Shown here piece by piece: positions 31,481 through 38,963 of a stretch of 48,817 nucleotides of DNA; position 1 is the first letter of the stretch; the number at the start of each line of letters is the position of its first letter. The notes beneath the pieces are model-generated. The model searched no databases and had not been told where the DNA came from. It was given only the letters and a program-made list of their open reading frames with translations. The position numbers and the translations under genes were made by a program. The stretch comes from Clostridia bacterium (GTDB lineage: Bacteria > Bacillota > Clostridia > Christensenellales > Aristaeellaceae), in assembly GCA_017541205.1 (NCBI GenBank), contig JAFXZO010000094.1, positions 1 through 48,817 of the forward strand, in the 5' to 3' direction.

Positions 31481-32132
31481 GCAATGCGTTTTCCCTTTCC
31501 GCAAGCGGCTGGGCGGGCAGGGGCAGATCGCTCACGCGGCTCAGGCGGCTGATGGAGACCTCATAGGCCATGCGGTTCATGACGGCGCCATCCGGCATTT
31601 GCTTTTGATATTCCCTGCTCTGGAACCGGCCCTGCACCTCCAGATGATCCCCCACCCGCAATTGCGATGCGTACCGGGCCGTTCTGCCCCAGGCGATGCA
31701 GGGGATATAATCGCTTTTCCCAAACGCGCGGTTGACGGCAAGCATGAGATCGGAAATCTCCCGGCCAAAGGGTGTCGTACGGAAAGCCGGAGGCTTGCAG
31801 ATCGCCCCGGTCAAATGGATCATGTTCGGGTTTTCATCCTCGTCGGGCGCAAGCAGGCGCTGTGCGAAAGCCGTTAGGAGCAGCCTTCCCGCGCCGCCCA
31901 ACACCTTGTTATACGAGCGAAGCTGGCCCTGGATGGCCACGCGCACGCCCGGCACGATCTGGCTGTTCATGAGGCGCTCCGACACCGTGACGGGCAGCAC
32001 GTCCTGCGTGCCGGACAGGCGCGGCACCCGCAGGTCCATCCGGTAAAAATGCTCGCCGAATACCTCGTGATCCATGACCGGCGCGCTGTCGATCACGCCG
32101 CATAAGGTCAGCTGATTGTTTTCCGATTCCAT
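31476..32132 (-). CDS. Tandem OB-fold single-stranded DNA-binding protein paralog
   Basis: This 218-residue protein contains two SSB/PriB-like OB folds in tandem. The first (about 5-95) has NQLTLCGVIDSAP, the typical start of an OB strand, and GVRVAIQGQLRSYN. The second (about 104-200) has NMIHLTGAICKPPAFRTTPFGREISDLMLAVNR, ending in VGDHLEVQGRFQSREY. The acidic SSB tail ending in -PF is absent, so it would not recruit partners as SSB does. A canonical ssb lies at 35.7 kb, so this is a second copy. The start is 11 bases after GGAGGTG, which lies within the end of the upstream deacetylase gene. Possible roles are sporulation, repair or competence; none is shown by the sequence. Confidence 0.82.
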   Translation of the reverse strand: MESENNQLTLCGVIDSAPVMDHEVFGEHFYRMDLRVPRLSGTQDVLPVTVSERLMNSQIVPGVRVAIQGQLRSYNKVLGGAGRLLLTAFAQRLLAPDEDENPNMIHLTGAICKPPAFRTTPFGREISDLMLAVNRAFGKSDYIPCIAWGRTARYASQLRVGDHLEVQGRFQSREYQKQMPDGAVMNRMAYEVSISRLSRVSDLPLPAQPLAERENALQ

Positions 32133-32139
32133 GTTCGTT

Positions 32140-32946
32140 TCACACCTCCGGTACTGTTGTAGACGCGGGACGCATGCGCCCCTGCGCGTCGATGGTGGTT
32201 TCTCCCTGAAGCAGGAGCTGGGAGATGGGCACGATGGTGAACCCCTGCTCCTGATAGCTTTTGAGGATCGTGGGCAGCGCGTCCACGATGTATTCGGAAT
32301 CGTTATGGAACAGGATGATGTCCCCGCTTTTTACGTTCTTTGTGGCGCGCTCGATCAAGGGCTTCACGCCTTGGTTCTTCCAATCCAGGGAATCCACGCT
32401 CCACTGCACCGGGATGAGGCCGGCCTGCCGCGCGATGAGCACCACGTCGTTGTTGTAATCTCCGTACGGCGGGCGGAACAGCGTCGGGCGGACCCCCGTG
32501 ATCTTTTCCGCGTTATCGCTCATGACGGTCAGCTCCGCCCGGATCCTGTCCCGGCTCAGGGCGGTCATTTTGGGATGCGTGGTGGAATGATTGCCGATGT
32601 CGTGGCCCCGGCTGACCACCTCCCGCGCCAGGTCGGGATAGCGCTGGGTCCAGATATCTACCATAAAGAACGTTGTCTTGACCCCGAATTCATCCAGGAT
32701 ATCCAGGATCTTTTCCGTTTTGTCGCCGCCCCAGGCCGCGTCAAAGCTGATGGCGATCTTCTTGTCGTCCCGCTCCACGGAATAGATCGGCAGCTCCCGC
32801 TTCCTTGCGGCGACCTCCGCGCTTTTCACCCCGGATACGTAGACCGCGCTCACGCACAGGAACAGCGCCGCCGCGATCAGCGTGCCCGCAGCCCATCGCC
32901 CGGGCTGCTTTTCCGGCGCCTCTTTCTGCTCCACCCGTTTTATCAT
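32140..32946 (-). CDS. Polysaccharide deacetylase, PdaB/YlxY-like
   Basis: This 268-residue protein has a membrane anchor (about 19-40) and a NodB-type deacetylase domain outside. The first motif is SFDAAWGGD, where D69 is kept but the second Asp of TFDDG is replaced, as in PdaB-like sporulation proteins (SFDxxWG). Metal-binding H120 and H124 are in NHSTTHPKM. RPPYGDYN forms motif 3. It probably acts on peptidoglycan or cortex glycan. The ATG at 32946 follows GGAAGGGGG; the open frame continues 5' but without a good site. It is followed by the SSB paralog after 8 bases, so the two are probably cotranscribed. Strict catalytic activity is uncertain because motif 1 is altered. Confidence 0.88.
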   Translation of the reverse strand: MIKRVEQKEAPEKQPGRWAAGTLIAAALFLCVSAVYVSGVKSAEVAARKRELPIYSVERDDKKIAISFDAAWGGDKTEKILDILDEFGVKTTFFMVDIWTQRYPDLAREVVSRGHDIGNHSTTHPKMTALSRDRIRAELTVMSDNAEKITGVRPTLFRPPYGDYNNDVVLIARQAGLIPVQWSVDSLDWKNQGVKPLIERATKNVKSGDIILFHNDSEYIVDALPTILKSYQEQGFTIVPISQLLLQGETTIDAQGRMRPASTTVPEV

Positions 32947-33207
32947 GGCCTCTTCCCCCTTCCTTTGCCTCAGGGTATGCAGGGAAAGGCGGGAATAGAA
33001 GGCGGCGCTTTCGCGTGCCCGCGTTCGCATTCTAAAATATACGCGCTCGCCTTCCCGGATATGCGGCAAACGACAAAAGAAGTCTTCCTCCGCCGTTATC
33101 TGTTCTTTTTTCCCTTTTTCCGCAAAAAAAGAAAGCGCCCGCCGCGCTGCTTTCCTTCTCCGGATGCGCATACGGTAGAAAGACGCTTGGAAGAGGGGGG
33201 ATTTCGT

Positions 33208-34047
33208 ATGCTGACGGCGGCGGCTTTCGGATGCCTGGCAGGGGCGATGATCGCCTTTCCGCGGGAGGCGGCGGAGGCGGCGTGGGCGGCGCTGGGCCTG
33301 TGGGCCAGGGCGGTCGTGCCGGCCCTGGGGCCGTTCATGGCGTGCATGCTGATGCTGTGCAGCCGCGTGCGGGGCGGGCCGGGGCTATATACGCTGCTGG
33401 CCTGGCTTTCCGGCTCGCCCGGCGGCGCCAGGCTGTGCCAGGGCTTGGGGTTGAAGGGAAAAAATGCGCTGCGCCTGGCCGCCATGACCGGCACGATAAG
33501 CCCGATGTTTTTTCTGGGCACGGTGAGCGGCTGGTTCGGGGAGCCGCAGGCCGGCCGGCTGATTTTCTTCTGCCATCTCCTGGGGGCTTATTTGACTGGC
33601 CTTTGCCTGCCGAAGGCTTCTTTTCCCCCAAACGCCGCCCCTCCTTCGCCGCTTTCCCTGGGCGACGCGCTGCGGGAAAGCGGGCTGGCGCTTTGCACGG
33701 TCGCCCTGTGCATGATGCTGGGCAGCGTGGCTTCCCGCCTGGCGCTGTGCGCCCTTCCGTCGCTTTCTCAAAGCGCAGCGGCGGCGCTGCAGTGCGCGCT
33801 GGAGGTGACGGCGGGGGTGGAAAGGCTGATCGGCCTTCCGCTGCCCTGCCGTCAAGCCCTGGTCTGCGCGGCATGCTCCGTGGGCGGGCTGTCGCTGCTG
33901 ATGCAAAACGCGGCGTTCTGGCAGGAAAGCGATGTCTCGCCCATGCAATTGCTCCTGCTCCGCCTGCTGCACGGGGGCGTCGCGTTTTTGCTGTGCCTGG
34001 CCGGACAGCAGCTGATAAACTTCTTTTTCGGACGCGCCGGTTTATGA
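33208..34047 (+). CDS. YlbJ/SpoVV-like integral membrane protein
   Basis: This 279-residue protein has about seven hydrophobic segments and resembles the sporulation membrane protein YlbJ (SpoVV). The part from about residue 15 (FPREAAEAAWAALGLWARAVVPALGPF) matches the start of the nucleoside-recognition/Gate-type domain. GTISPMFFLGTVSGW (about 94-108) followed by an H-L-L-G-A-Y-L-T-G-L segment is the most typical stretch. It is shorter than B. subtilis YlbJ (about 400 residues). In B. subtilis the protein is needed for dipicolinate uptake into the forespore. The ATG at 33208 follows a GGAAGAGGGGGG tract. It is divergent from the PdaB-like gene, which supports a sporulation context. A similar but non-sporulation transporter is the alternative. 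Confidence 0.72.
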   Translation: MLTAAAFGCLAGAMIAFPREAAEAAWAALGLWARAVVPALGPFMACMLMLCSRVRGGPGLYTLLAWLSGSPGGARLCQGLGLKGKNALRLAAMTGTISPMFFLGTVSGWFGEPQAGRLIFFCHLLGAYLTGLCLPKASFPPNAAPPSPLSLGDALRESGLALCTVALCMMLGSVASRLALCALPSLSQSAAAALQCALEVTAGVERLIGLPLPCRQALVCAACSVGGLSLLMQNAAFWQESDVSPMQLLLLRLLHGGVAFLLCLAGQQLINFFFGRAGL

Positions 34048-34085
34048 TATAATGAGAGCGATATTGACGGAAGGGGGGGATCGCG

Positions 34086-34529
34086 ATGCGGATCCTGGTG
34101 GAAAAAGCGGCCCGGCGGCTGACGCTAATGGACGGCGCGGGAGATACGCTCCTCTCATGCCGGATCGCCCTGGGCTCCAGCCCCATCGGCCCCAAAAACC
34201 GCGAAGGGGACGGCAAGACCCCGGAGGGCGGCTATTTCATCTGCCTCAAAAAGCTCGGCAAATACGGACCGTCCCTCGGTTTGAGCTATCCGAACGCCTG
34301 GGACGCATTGCGAAACGGGGCGGACGAAGCACTGCTGCGTTTGATCCGGCAGCGCGAAGAAAGCAAAGAAAGACCGCCCTGGGGCTCTCCTCTGGGCGGC
34401 GAAATCTATGTGCACGGCGGCGGCGCGGACAGGGATTGGACGGCGGGGTGCATCGCGCTTTCCGACGCGGACGCGAAGCGGCTGTATGATCTGACGCCGC
34501 TCGGGACGCCCGTGACCATCCTTCCCTGA
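34086..34529 (+). CDS. L,D-transpeptidase (YkuD domain)
   Basis: This 147-residue protein is a compact YkuD domain. The catalytic motif HGxx...GC is present as H110 in YVHGGG and C122 in WTAGCIALSDAD. The N-terminal R-L-T-L-M-D-G-A-G segment and SSPIGPKNREGDGKTPEGGYF are typical. No signal peptide or LysM domain is visible, so export must be by another route or the enzyme acts elsewhere. L,D-transpeptidases form 3-3 cross-links or attach proteins in the wall. The ATG at 34086 follows AAGGGGGGG. It ends directly against a convergent gene with no space between stop codons. Confidence 0.88.
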   Translation: MRILVEKAARRLTLMDGAGDTLLSCRIALGSSPIGPKNREGDGKTPEGGYFICLKKLGKYGPSLGLSYPNAWDALRNGADEALLRLIRQREESKERPPWGSPLGGEIYVHGGGADRDWTAGCIALSDADAKRLYDLTPLGTPVTILP

Positions 34530-35033
34530 TCAAACGGTCAGGGCGATCACGGTGCCGGGCGCGCAGTGGCCGGCAAAAAACTGCGCCATGGGCATCACGC
34601 AGTCCTCAAAATCATCGGCCATGTTAAAAAAACGGAACGCGTCCTCCCCGACGCGGATGTAGGAAACGAAGTGCGGCTCCATCCCCTCCCGGTAGCGGAT
34701 GATGCCGGCGCGGCTTGCTTTGGCCGCGGAGAAAGCATTTTCCCTTCCCACGCTCTCCCGGTGCTCGGGCACATATTTGCTTAGATACTTGCGCATCACG
34801 CACATGAGCGTCGGCCCCGGCATCCGAAGGAAATGCATTTCGTCCATTTCCCTGCGCACCTGATCCCAGGCGGCTTCGTGGCCCAGAAACAGGCGCAGGT
34901 TATACGCCGCGATCCAGCCGCAGCCGTTCAGGCTGGCCGGTATCGTGCGGTACGTACAGGCATGGAAGCAGTCCTGGTCAATGATGAACCCCTCCGCGGA
35001 AAAGCCCGATTCGAGCGGTTTTTGCGCCCCCAT
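34530..35033 (-). CDS. C39-like cysteine peptidase-fold protein, uncharacterised
   Basis: This 167-residue protein is not assigned to a named family. The pattern NGCGWIAAYN (C38), followed by EPHFVSYIRV (H121) and FFNMADD (N137), matches the order Cys, His, Asn/Asp of papain-like and C39-type peptidases such as butirosin-biosynthesis-like or bacteriocin-processing domains. No signal peptide is present. The protein may be an active peptidase, a transglutaminase-like enzyme or an inactive fold. The ATG at 35033 follows GGGGAAAAAGAGG. Its stop codon abuts that of the convergent L,D-transpeptidase gene. It lies alone on the minus strand before the rpsF promoter. Confidence 0.7.
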   Translation of the reverse strand: MGAQKPLESGFSAEGFIIDQDCFHACTYRTIPASLNGCGWIAAYNLRLFLGHEAAWDQVRREMDEMHFLRMPGPTLMCVMRKYLSKYVPEHRESVGRENAFSAAKASRAGIIRYREGMEPHFVSYIRVGEDAFRFFNMADDFEDCVMPMAQFFAGHCAPGTVIALTV

Positions 35034-35129
35034 CCTCTTTTTCCCCTCTTTCGTAAAAAAGAACGGAAAAAATTATACCCGCATTCGGGAATTCTGTCAA
35101 ATTTTCTGTCCTATTTTCAGAAAAAGACC

Positions 35130-35199
35130 TTGCATTCCGTTTGATTTTCTGCTAAAATACATTCTTGGCACATCCTTGCGTCCTACAAGGATAGGACGC
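35130..35199 (+). promoter_or_regulatory. Promoter and leader hairpin of rpsF-ssb-rpsR
   Basis: TTGCAT (35130-35135) and TAAAAT (35153-35158) are 17 bases apart. The leader then has a perfect 8-base stem GCGTCCTA/TAGGACGC (35178-35185 and 35192-35199) with loop CAAGGA just before the ribosome site. In many bacteria the rpsF leader is bound by the S6:S18 pair for feedback control; whether this hairpin is that motif is inferred. Confidence 0.7.
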
Positions 35200-35226
35200 C
35201 ATACGTCCATGAGGAGGTGAAAGTTT

Positions 35227-35655
35227 ATGAACAAGTATGAAGTGGTGTACATCATCGATCCTGCTGTGGAGGAAGAAGCCCGCAAAGCCCTGATCGCCCG
35301 TTTCAACGATCTGATCGCCAACAATGGCGGCAGCGTGGACAAGGTGGAAGAATGGGGCAAGCGCCGCCTGGCCTATGCCATCGATTATAAGACCGAGGGC
35401 TACTATGTGCTGGTGAATTTCCAGGCTGAGGCTGATCTTCCCAAGGAACTGGAGCGCAACCTTCAGATTTCCGACAGCGTCATCCGCTACCAGGTGATCC
35501 GGCTGATCGAGCGCAAAGTGGGCATCAAGCCCCGCGCCGTGCGTCCCGCGCCCGCGGCTCCCGCTGTGGAAGCCCCCGCGGAAGCGCCCGTGGAAGCGCC
35601 CGCCGCTGAAGAACCCGCTGCGGAAGCGCCCGTGGAAACCCCTGCCGCCGAATAA
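35227..35655 (+). CDS. rpsF: Ribosomal protein S6 with Ala/Pro/Glu-rich tail
   Basis: This 142-residue protein has the S6 fold in its first 95 residues (MNKYEVVYIIDP, KRRLAYAIDYKTEGYYVLVNF, RYQVIRLIER). It binds S18 and the central domain of 16S rRNA in the small subunit. The last about 45 residues are a low-complexity Ala/Pro/Glu/Val tail, longer than in E. coli or B. subtilis S6. The start has a strong GAGGAGGTG site. It is the first gene of the conserved rpsF-ssb-rpsR unit, 15 bases before ssb. Confidence 0.97.
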   Translation: MNKYEVVYIIDPAVEEEARKALIARFNDLIANNGGSVDKVEEWGKRRLAYAIDYKTEGYYVLVNFQAEADLPKELERNLQISDSVIRYQVIRLIERKVGIKPRAVRPAPAAPAVEAPAEAPVEAPAAEEPAAEAPVETPAAE

Positions 35656-35670
35656 TCGGGAGGAGCGAAC

Positions 35671-36120
35671 ATGAACAAGGTATTTCTGATCGGCAATCTT
35701 ACCCGGGATCCTGAACTGAGGACCACCTCGACCGGCGATTCCGTGTGCTCCTTCTCCATTGCCGTCAACCGCCGCCGCCGCAGCAATGCCGAGGCGGGCC
35801 AGCCCGAAGCGGATTTCTTCCGCGTCAGCGCCTGGCGGCAATTGGGTGAAAACTGCGCCAAGTATCTGGCCAAGGGCCGGAAGGTCAGCGTGGTCGGTTC
35901 CGTTTCCTGCCGCACATATGTGGGCAGCGACGGGCAGACCCGCGCGAGCCTCGAAGTGCAGGCGGACGACGTGGAATTCCTGACGCCCCGCGGCGAACAG
36001 GGCGAAGCCGCCGGCGCGTATGCGCCTGCCGCGCCCGCGCCCCAGCCGAGCGCAAACTACAGCAGCGTTCCCCAGGGCGGCAGCTTTGTGCAGGTAGACG
36101 AGGAAGAATTGCCCTTCTGA
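35671..36120 (+). CDS. ssb: Single-stranded DNA-binding protein
   Basis: This 149-residue protein is the canonical SSB, protecting single-stranded DNA during replication and repair. The OB fold (about 1-105) begins MNKVFLIGNLTRDPELR and contains DFFRVSAWRQLGENCAKYL. A Gln/Ala/Pro-rich linker ends in the acidic tip DEEELPF, the docking site for replication and repair proteins. The ribosome site is GGGAGGAG. The gene is between rpsF and rpsR, the normal arrangement. Confidence 0.97.
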   Translation: MNKVFLIGNLTRDPELRTTSTGDSVCSFSIAVNRRRRSNAEAGQPEADFFRVSAWRQLGENCAKYLAKGRKVSVVGSVSCRTYVGSDGQTRASLEVQADDVEFLTPRGEQGEAAGAYAPAAPAPQPSANYSSVPQGGSFVQVDEEELPF

Positions 36121-36162
36121 TCGCCTTATTGATCGGAAATCTTATCGAAGGAGGAAACGAAA

Positions 36163-36417
36163 ATGTCTGAAGATCGTGGTGATAAGCGCCCGCGTCCCCG
36201 TGGAAAGCGCCCTCGCCGTAAGGTGTGCGATTTCTGCGTGAACAAGATTGAATACATCGACTATAAAGATGTGAACCGCCTGCGCCGCTCTATCAACGAG
36301 CGCGGCAAGATCCTGCCCCGCCGCATGACCGGCAACTGCGCCAAGCACCAGCGTCAGCTGGGCGAGGCCATCAAGCGCGCACGTGCCATCGCGCTGCTGC
36401 CCTACACGGTGGACTGA
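36163..36417 (+). CDS. rpsR: Ribosomal protein S18
   Basis: This 84-residue protein matches S18, with [24 protein letters not shown] and the C-terminal [25 protein letters not shown] CxxC pair (C22, C25) and C59 with H62 indicate the zinc-binding form. The N-terminal 20 residues are very basic. The ribosome site is AAGGAGG. It closes the rpsF operon, with a terminator 14 bases after the stop. Confidence 0.97.
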   Translation: MSEDRGDKRPRPRGKRPRRKVCDFCVNKIEYIDYKDVNRLRRSINERGKILPRRMTGNCAKHQRQLGEAIKRARAIALLPYTVD

Positions 36418-36430
36418 CCGAAACAACCCG

Positions 36431-36471
36431 AGCGTTCCTCTCTCCCTGACGGGCGGGCGGAACGCTTTTTG
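36431..36471 (+). terminator. Terminator of the rpsF operon
   Basis: Arms AGCGTTCC (36431-36438) and GGAACGCT (36459-36466) are perfect, followed by TTTTTG. Confidence 0.88.
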
Positions 36472-36483
36472 TTTTGCCGTCGC

Positions 36484-36512
36484 TTGCGTATCCCGGGCGT
36501 ATCCGGTATAAT
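36484..36512 (+). promoter_or_regulatory. Promoter of recD2
   Basis: TTGCGT (36484-36489) and TATAAT (36507-36512) are spaced by 17 bases, about 37 bases before the start codon. Confidence 0.72.
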
Positions 36513-36548
36513 GTGAAGGAACCCCGCATACATATGAAGGAGGCCCCC

Positions 36549-38771
36549 ATGCCAGCCGAAGTAAGCCCGGAAACCCGTGAAAACGGCCTGGAAGCCGTGA
36601 TCGAGAGCACCATTTTCCGCAATGAGGAGAATGGCTATTCGGTTGTCGAGATCCGCACGGGGCGTGAAAAAGCGGTGGCGGTGGGCATTCTGCCCGCGCT
36701 GGCGGCGGGCGAGCAGGTGCGGCTGACGGGCCAGTGGGTGTCGCATCCGCAATACGGCAAGCAATGGAAGGCGGCGGGCTGCGAAATCCTCAAGCCCACC
36801 ACCCTCCTTGGGATCGAGCGTTTTCTGGGCTCCGGCCTGATCCGCGGCATCGGGCCCGCTACAGCCAAGCTGCTGGTGCAGGAATTCGGCAAGCGCACGC
36901 TGGACGTTTTATCCGAGCATCCGGAAAGGCTGACCGAGGTGCCGGGCATCGGCAAAAAGCGCGCGAAGCAGCTGGCGGATTCCTTCTTAGAGCAGTACGC
37001 GGCGCGGGAAGCCATGGTCTTCCTGCAAAGCTACGGCGTTCCCTCCAATCTGGCCGTGAAAATCAGCCGCTATTACGGCGCGGACGCGCAGCGCAAGATC
37101 CGCGAAAACCCCTATCGCCTGATCGACGATATCGAAGGCATCGGCTTTATGACGGCGGATCGGATCGCGCTGTCGCTGGGCATCCCGCCGGACAGCGAAT
37201 ACCGACTGCGCGCGGGCATCAAATATGCGCTCCAGGAGGCGGCGGGAGGCGAAGGGCATACCTACCTTCCCCGGGAGACGCTCTTGCAGCGCGCGGCGCA
37301 GGGGCTCCGCACGGAAGGCGAAATGCTTGCGCACCAATTGGACGCGCTGCTTTTTGCCCGGGAAATCGTGGCACTGGAAACGGAAAACGGCGTATCGCTG
37401 CTGCTTGCGCCTTACTACTACGCGGAAAAGGAAATCGCCCGGTACTTAAAGCTGCTGATGGGCGCGGTCAACAAGAAAAACCGGAGCGCACCGGAGCAAA
37501 AGATCCGGGATTATGAACGGGAAAACGATATCACGTTCAGCGCCCTGCAGCGAAAGGCCGTATCGGAAGCGGTCAGGCACGGGCTGCTTGTGATCACCGG
37601 CGGGCCGGGCACGGGCAAAACCACCATCATCAACTGCATCCTTTCGCTGCTGGGCGGCGGCGTCAGCCTGGCCGCGCCGACGGGCCGCGCCGCCAAGCGC
37701 ATGAGCGAAGCGACGGGCCGCGAGGCGAAGACCCTGCACCGGCTTTTGGAATTCGCCGGCGAGGAAGGCAAGTTCATGCGGGACGAGCATAACCCCCTGG
37801 ACTGCTCCTGCGTGATCGTGGACGAAATGAGCATGGTGGACGTTTTTTTGATGCGTTCCCTGCTGCGCGCGCTGCGGCCCGGCACCAAGCTGATCCTGGT
37901 CGGCGACGCGGATCAATTGCCCTCCGTGGGCGCGGGCAACGTGCTGGGGGACATCCTGCTCAGCGGCGTCATTCCCTCCGTCCGTCTCACCGATATTTTC
38001 CGCCAGAGCGAAGAAAGCCTGATCGTCCTCAACGCCCACCGGATCAATCACGGCGAGGCGCCCATCCTGAACCAGCGCGGCAGCGATTTTTTCTTTGAGC
38101 GCCGCCCGCTGCCGGAGGAGGCCTCACAAGCCATCGTGGCCCTGTGCCAGCGCCGCCTGCCCGCGTACCTGGGCACGAAGGATCCCGCCCGGGACATTCA
38201 GGTGCTCTCCCCCACCAAGAAAACCGGGGCCGGGGTCTGGACGCTGAACAAAATGCTCCAGGCCGCGCTGAACCCGCCCGGCCCGCGCAAGCCCGAAATC
38301 CTCTATGGCGAAACCGCGTTCCGCCCGGGCGATAAAGTGATGCACGTCAAAAACAACTATCAATTGCCCTGGACGGCCGACGACGGCACGGAGGGCGAGG
38401 GCGTGTTCAACGGCGACGTGGGCTTCGTCAGCCGCGTGGATACGCAGGACAGGATCGTGACCGTGCGCTACGACGACGAGCGCACCGTGGAATACGATTA
38501 TCAGCAGCTGGAGGAATTGGAATTGGCCTACTGCCTGTCCGTCCATAAAAGCCAGGGCAGCGAGTTCCCCTGCGTGGTCATGCCCGTGGTGGGCGGCCCG
38601 CCCAAGCTGCTGACAAGGAACCTGTTTTACACCGCCCTGACCCGCGCGCGCAGGCTGGTCGTTCTCGTCGGGCGTGAGGACGCGATCGCCGCCATGGTGC
38701 GCAACAACCACATCGCCGCGCGCTATACCACCCTCGCGCAATGGCTGCGCGAGGAGATGGGGAACGAATAA
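36549..38771 (+). CDS. recD2: RecD2 family ATP-dependent 5'-3' DNA helicase
   Basis: This 740-residue protein is a superfamily 1B helicase used in repair and replication. The N-terminal OB-like part is followed by helix-hairpin-helix repeats (LIRGIGPATAKLL, LTEVPGIGKKRAKQL) that mark RecD2. The motor has Walker A GGPGTGKTT at about 351-359, Walker B VIVDEMSMVD and GDADQLPSVGAGNVLGDIL. The C-terminal domain holds LAYCLSVHKSQGSEF and LFYTALTRARRLVVLV, motifs V and VI. No RecBC neighbour exists, as expected for RecD2. The ATG at 36549 follows AAGGAGG by five bases; an in-frame ATG at 36534 lies upstream of that site and is less likely. Confidence 0.95.
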   Translation: MPAEVSPETRENGLEAVIESTIFRNEENGYSVVEIRTGREKAVAVGILPALAAGEQVRLTGQWVSHPQYGKQWKAAGCEILKPTTLLGIERFLGSGLIRGIGPATAKLLVQEFGKRTLDVLSEHPERLTEVPGIGKKRAKQLADSFLEQYAAREAMVFLQSYGVPSNLAVKISRYYGADAQRKIRENPYRLIDDIEGIGFMTADRIALSLGIPPDSEYRLRAGIKYALQEAAGGEGHTYLPRETLLQRAAQGLRTEGEMLAHQLDALLFAREIVALETENGVSLLLAPYYYAEKEIARYLKLLMGAVNKKNRSAPEQKIRDYERENDITFSALQRKAVSEAVRHGLLVITGGPGTGKTTIINCILSLLGGGVSLAAPTGRAAKRMSEATGREAKTLHRLLEFAGEEGKFMRDEHNPLDCSCVIVDEMSMVDVFLMRSLLRALRPGTKLILVGDADQLPSVGAGNVLGDILLSGVIPSVRLTDIFRQSEESLIVLNAHRINHGEAPILNQRGSDFFFERRPLPEEASQAIVALCQRRLPAYLGTKDPARDIQVLSPTKKTGAGVWTLNKMLQAALNPPGPRKPEILYGETAFRPGDKVMHVKNNYQLPWTADDGTEGEGVFNGDVGFVSRVDTQDRIVTVRYDDERTVEYDYQQLEELELAYCLSVHKSQGSEFPCVVMPVVGGPPKLLTRNLFYTALTRARRLVVLVGREDAIAAMVRNNHIAARYTTLAQWLREEMGNE

Positions 38772-38787
38772 AACGGATGAGATTCCT

Positions 38788-38845
38788 GGGGGAAACCATT
38801 CTTTGGAGCCAAAGAACGGTTCCCCTCAGACCCCCTTCCAAGAAA
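38788..38845. repeat. Hairpin plus gene-end repeat copy 2 after recD2
   Basis: A long hairpin (about 38788-38826; inner perfect TTCTTTGG/CCAAAGAA, outer GGGGAAACC with GGTTCCCC) is followed by CCCCCTTCCAAGAAA (38831-38845), shared with 16283-16297 and 43394-43408. The hairpin may stop recD2 transcription, but the T run is missing. Confidence 0.6.
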
Positions 38846-38914
38846 GCTATTTTTCAGGGCATTGGTTTACATAAAAACTCGCTGCTTAACGGCTTCAGAA
38901 TGAAAAGCGCCGAT

Positions 38915-38943
38915 TTGCATTATTTCCTCGTTTATGAGATAAT
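38915..38943 (+). promoter_or_regulatory. Possible promoter of the GT4 gene
   Basis: TTGCAT (38915-38920) and GATAAT (38938-38943) are separated by 17 bases, 20 bases before the start codon. The -35 box is imperfect and the leader would be short. Confidence 0.5.
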
Positions 38944-38963
38944 AGAGCGCGGGAGGATACGGT

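Noticed and set aside
32116-33207. Long N-terminal extension of the YlbJ-like gene (open frame begins near 32116)
   Set aside because: The extension would overlap the deacetylase gene in antisense; the ATG at 33208 has a good ribosome site and begins membrane-protein sequence.
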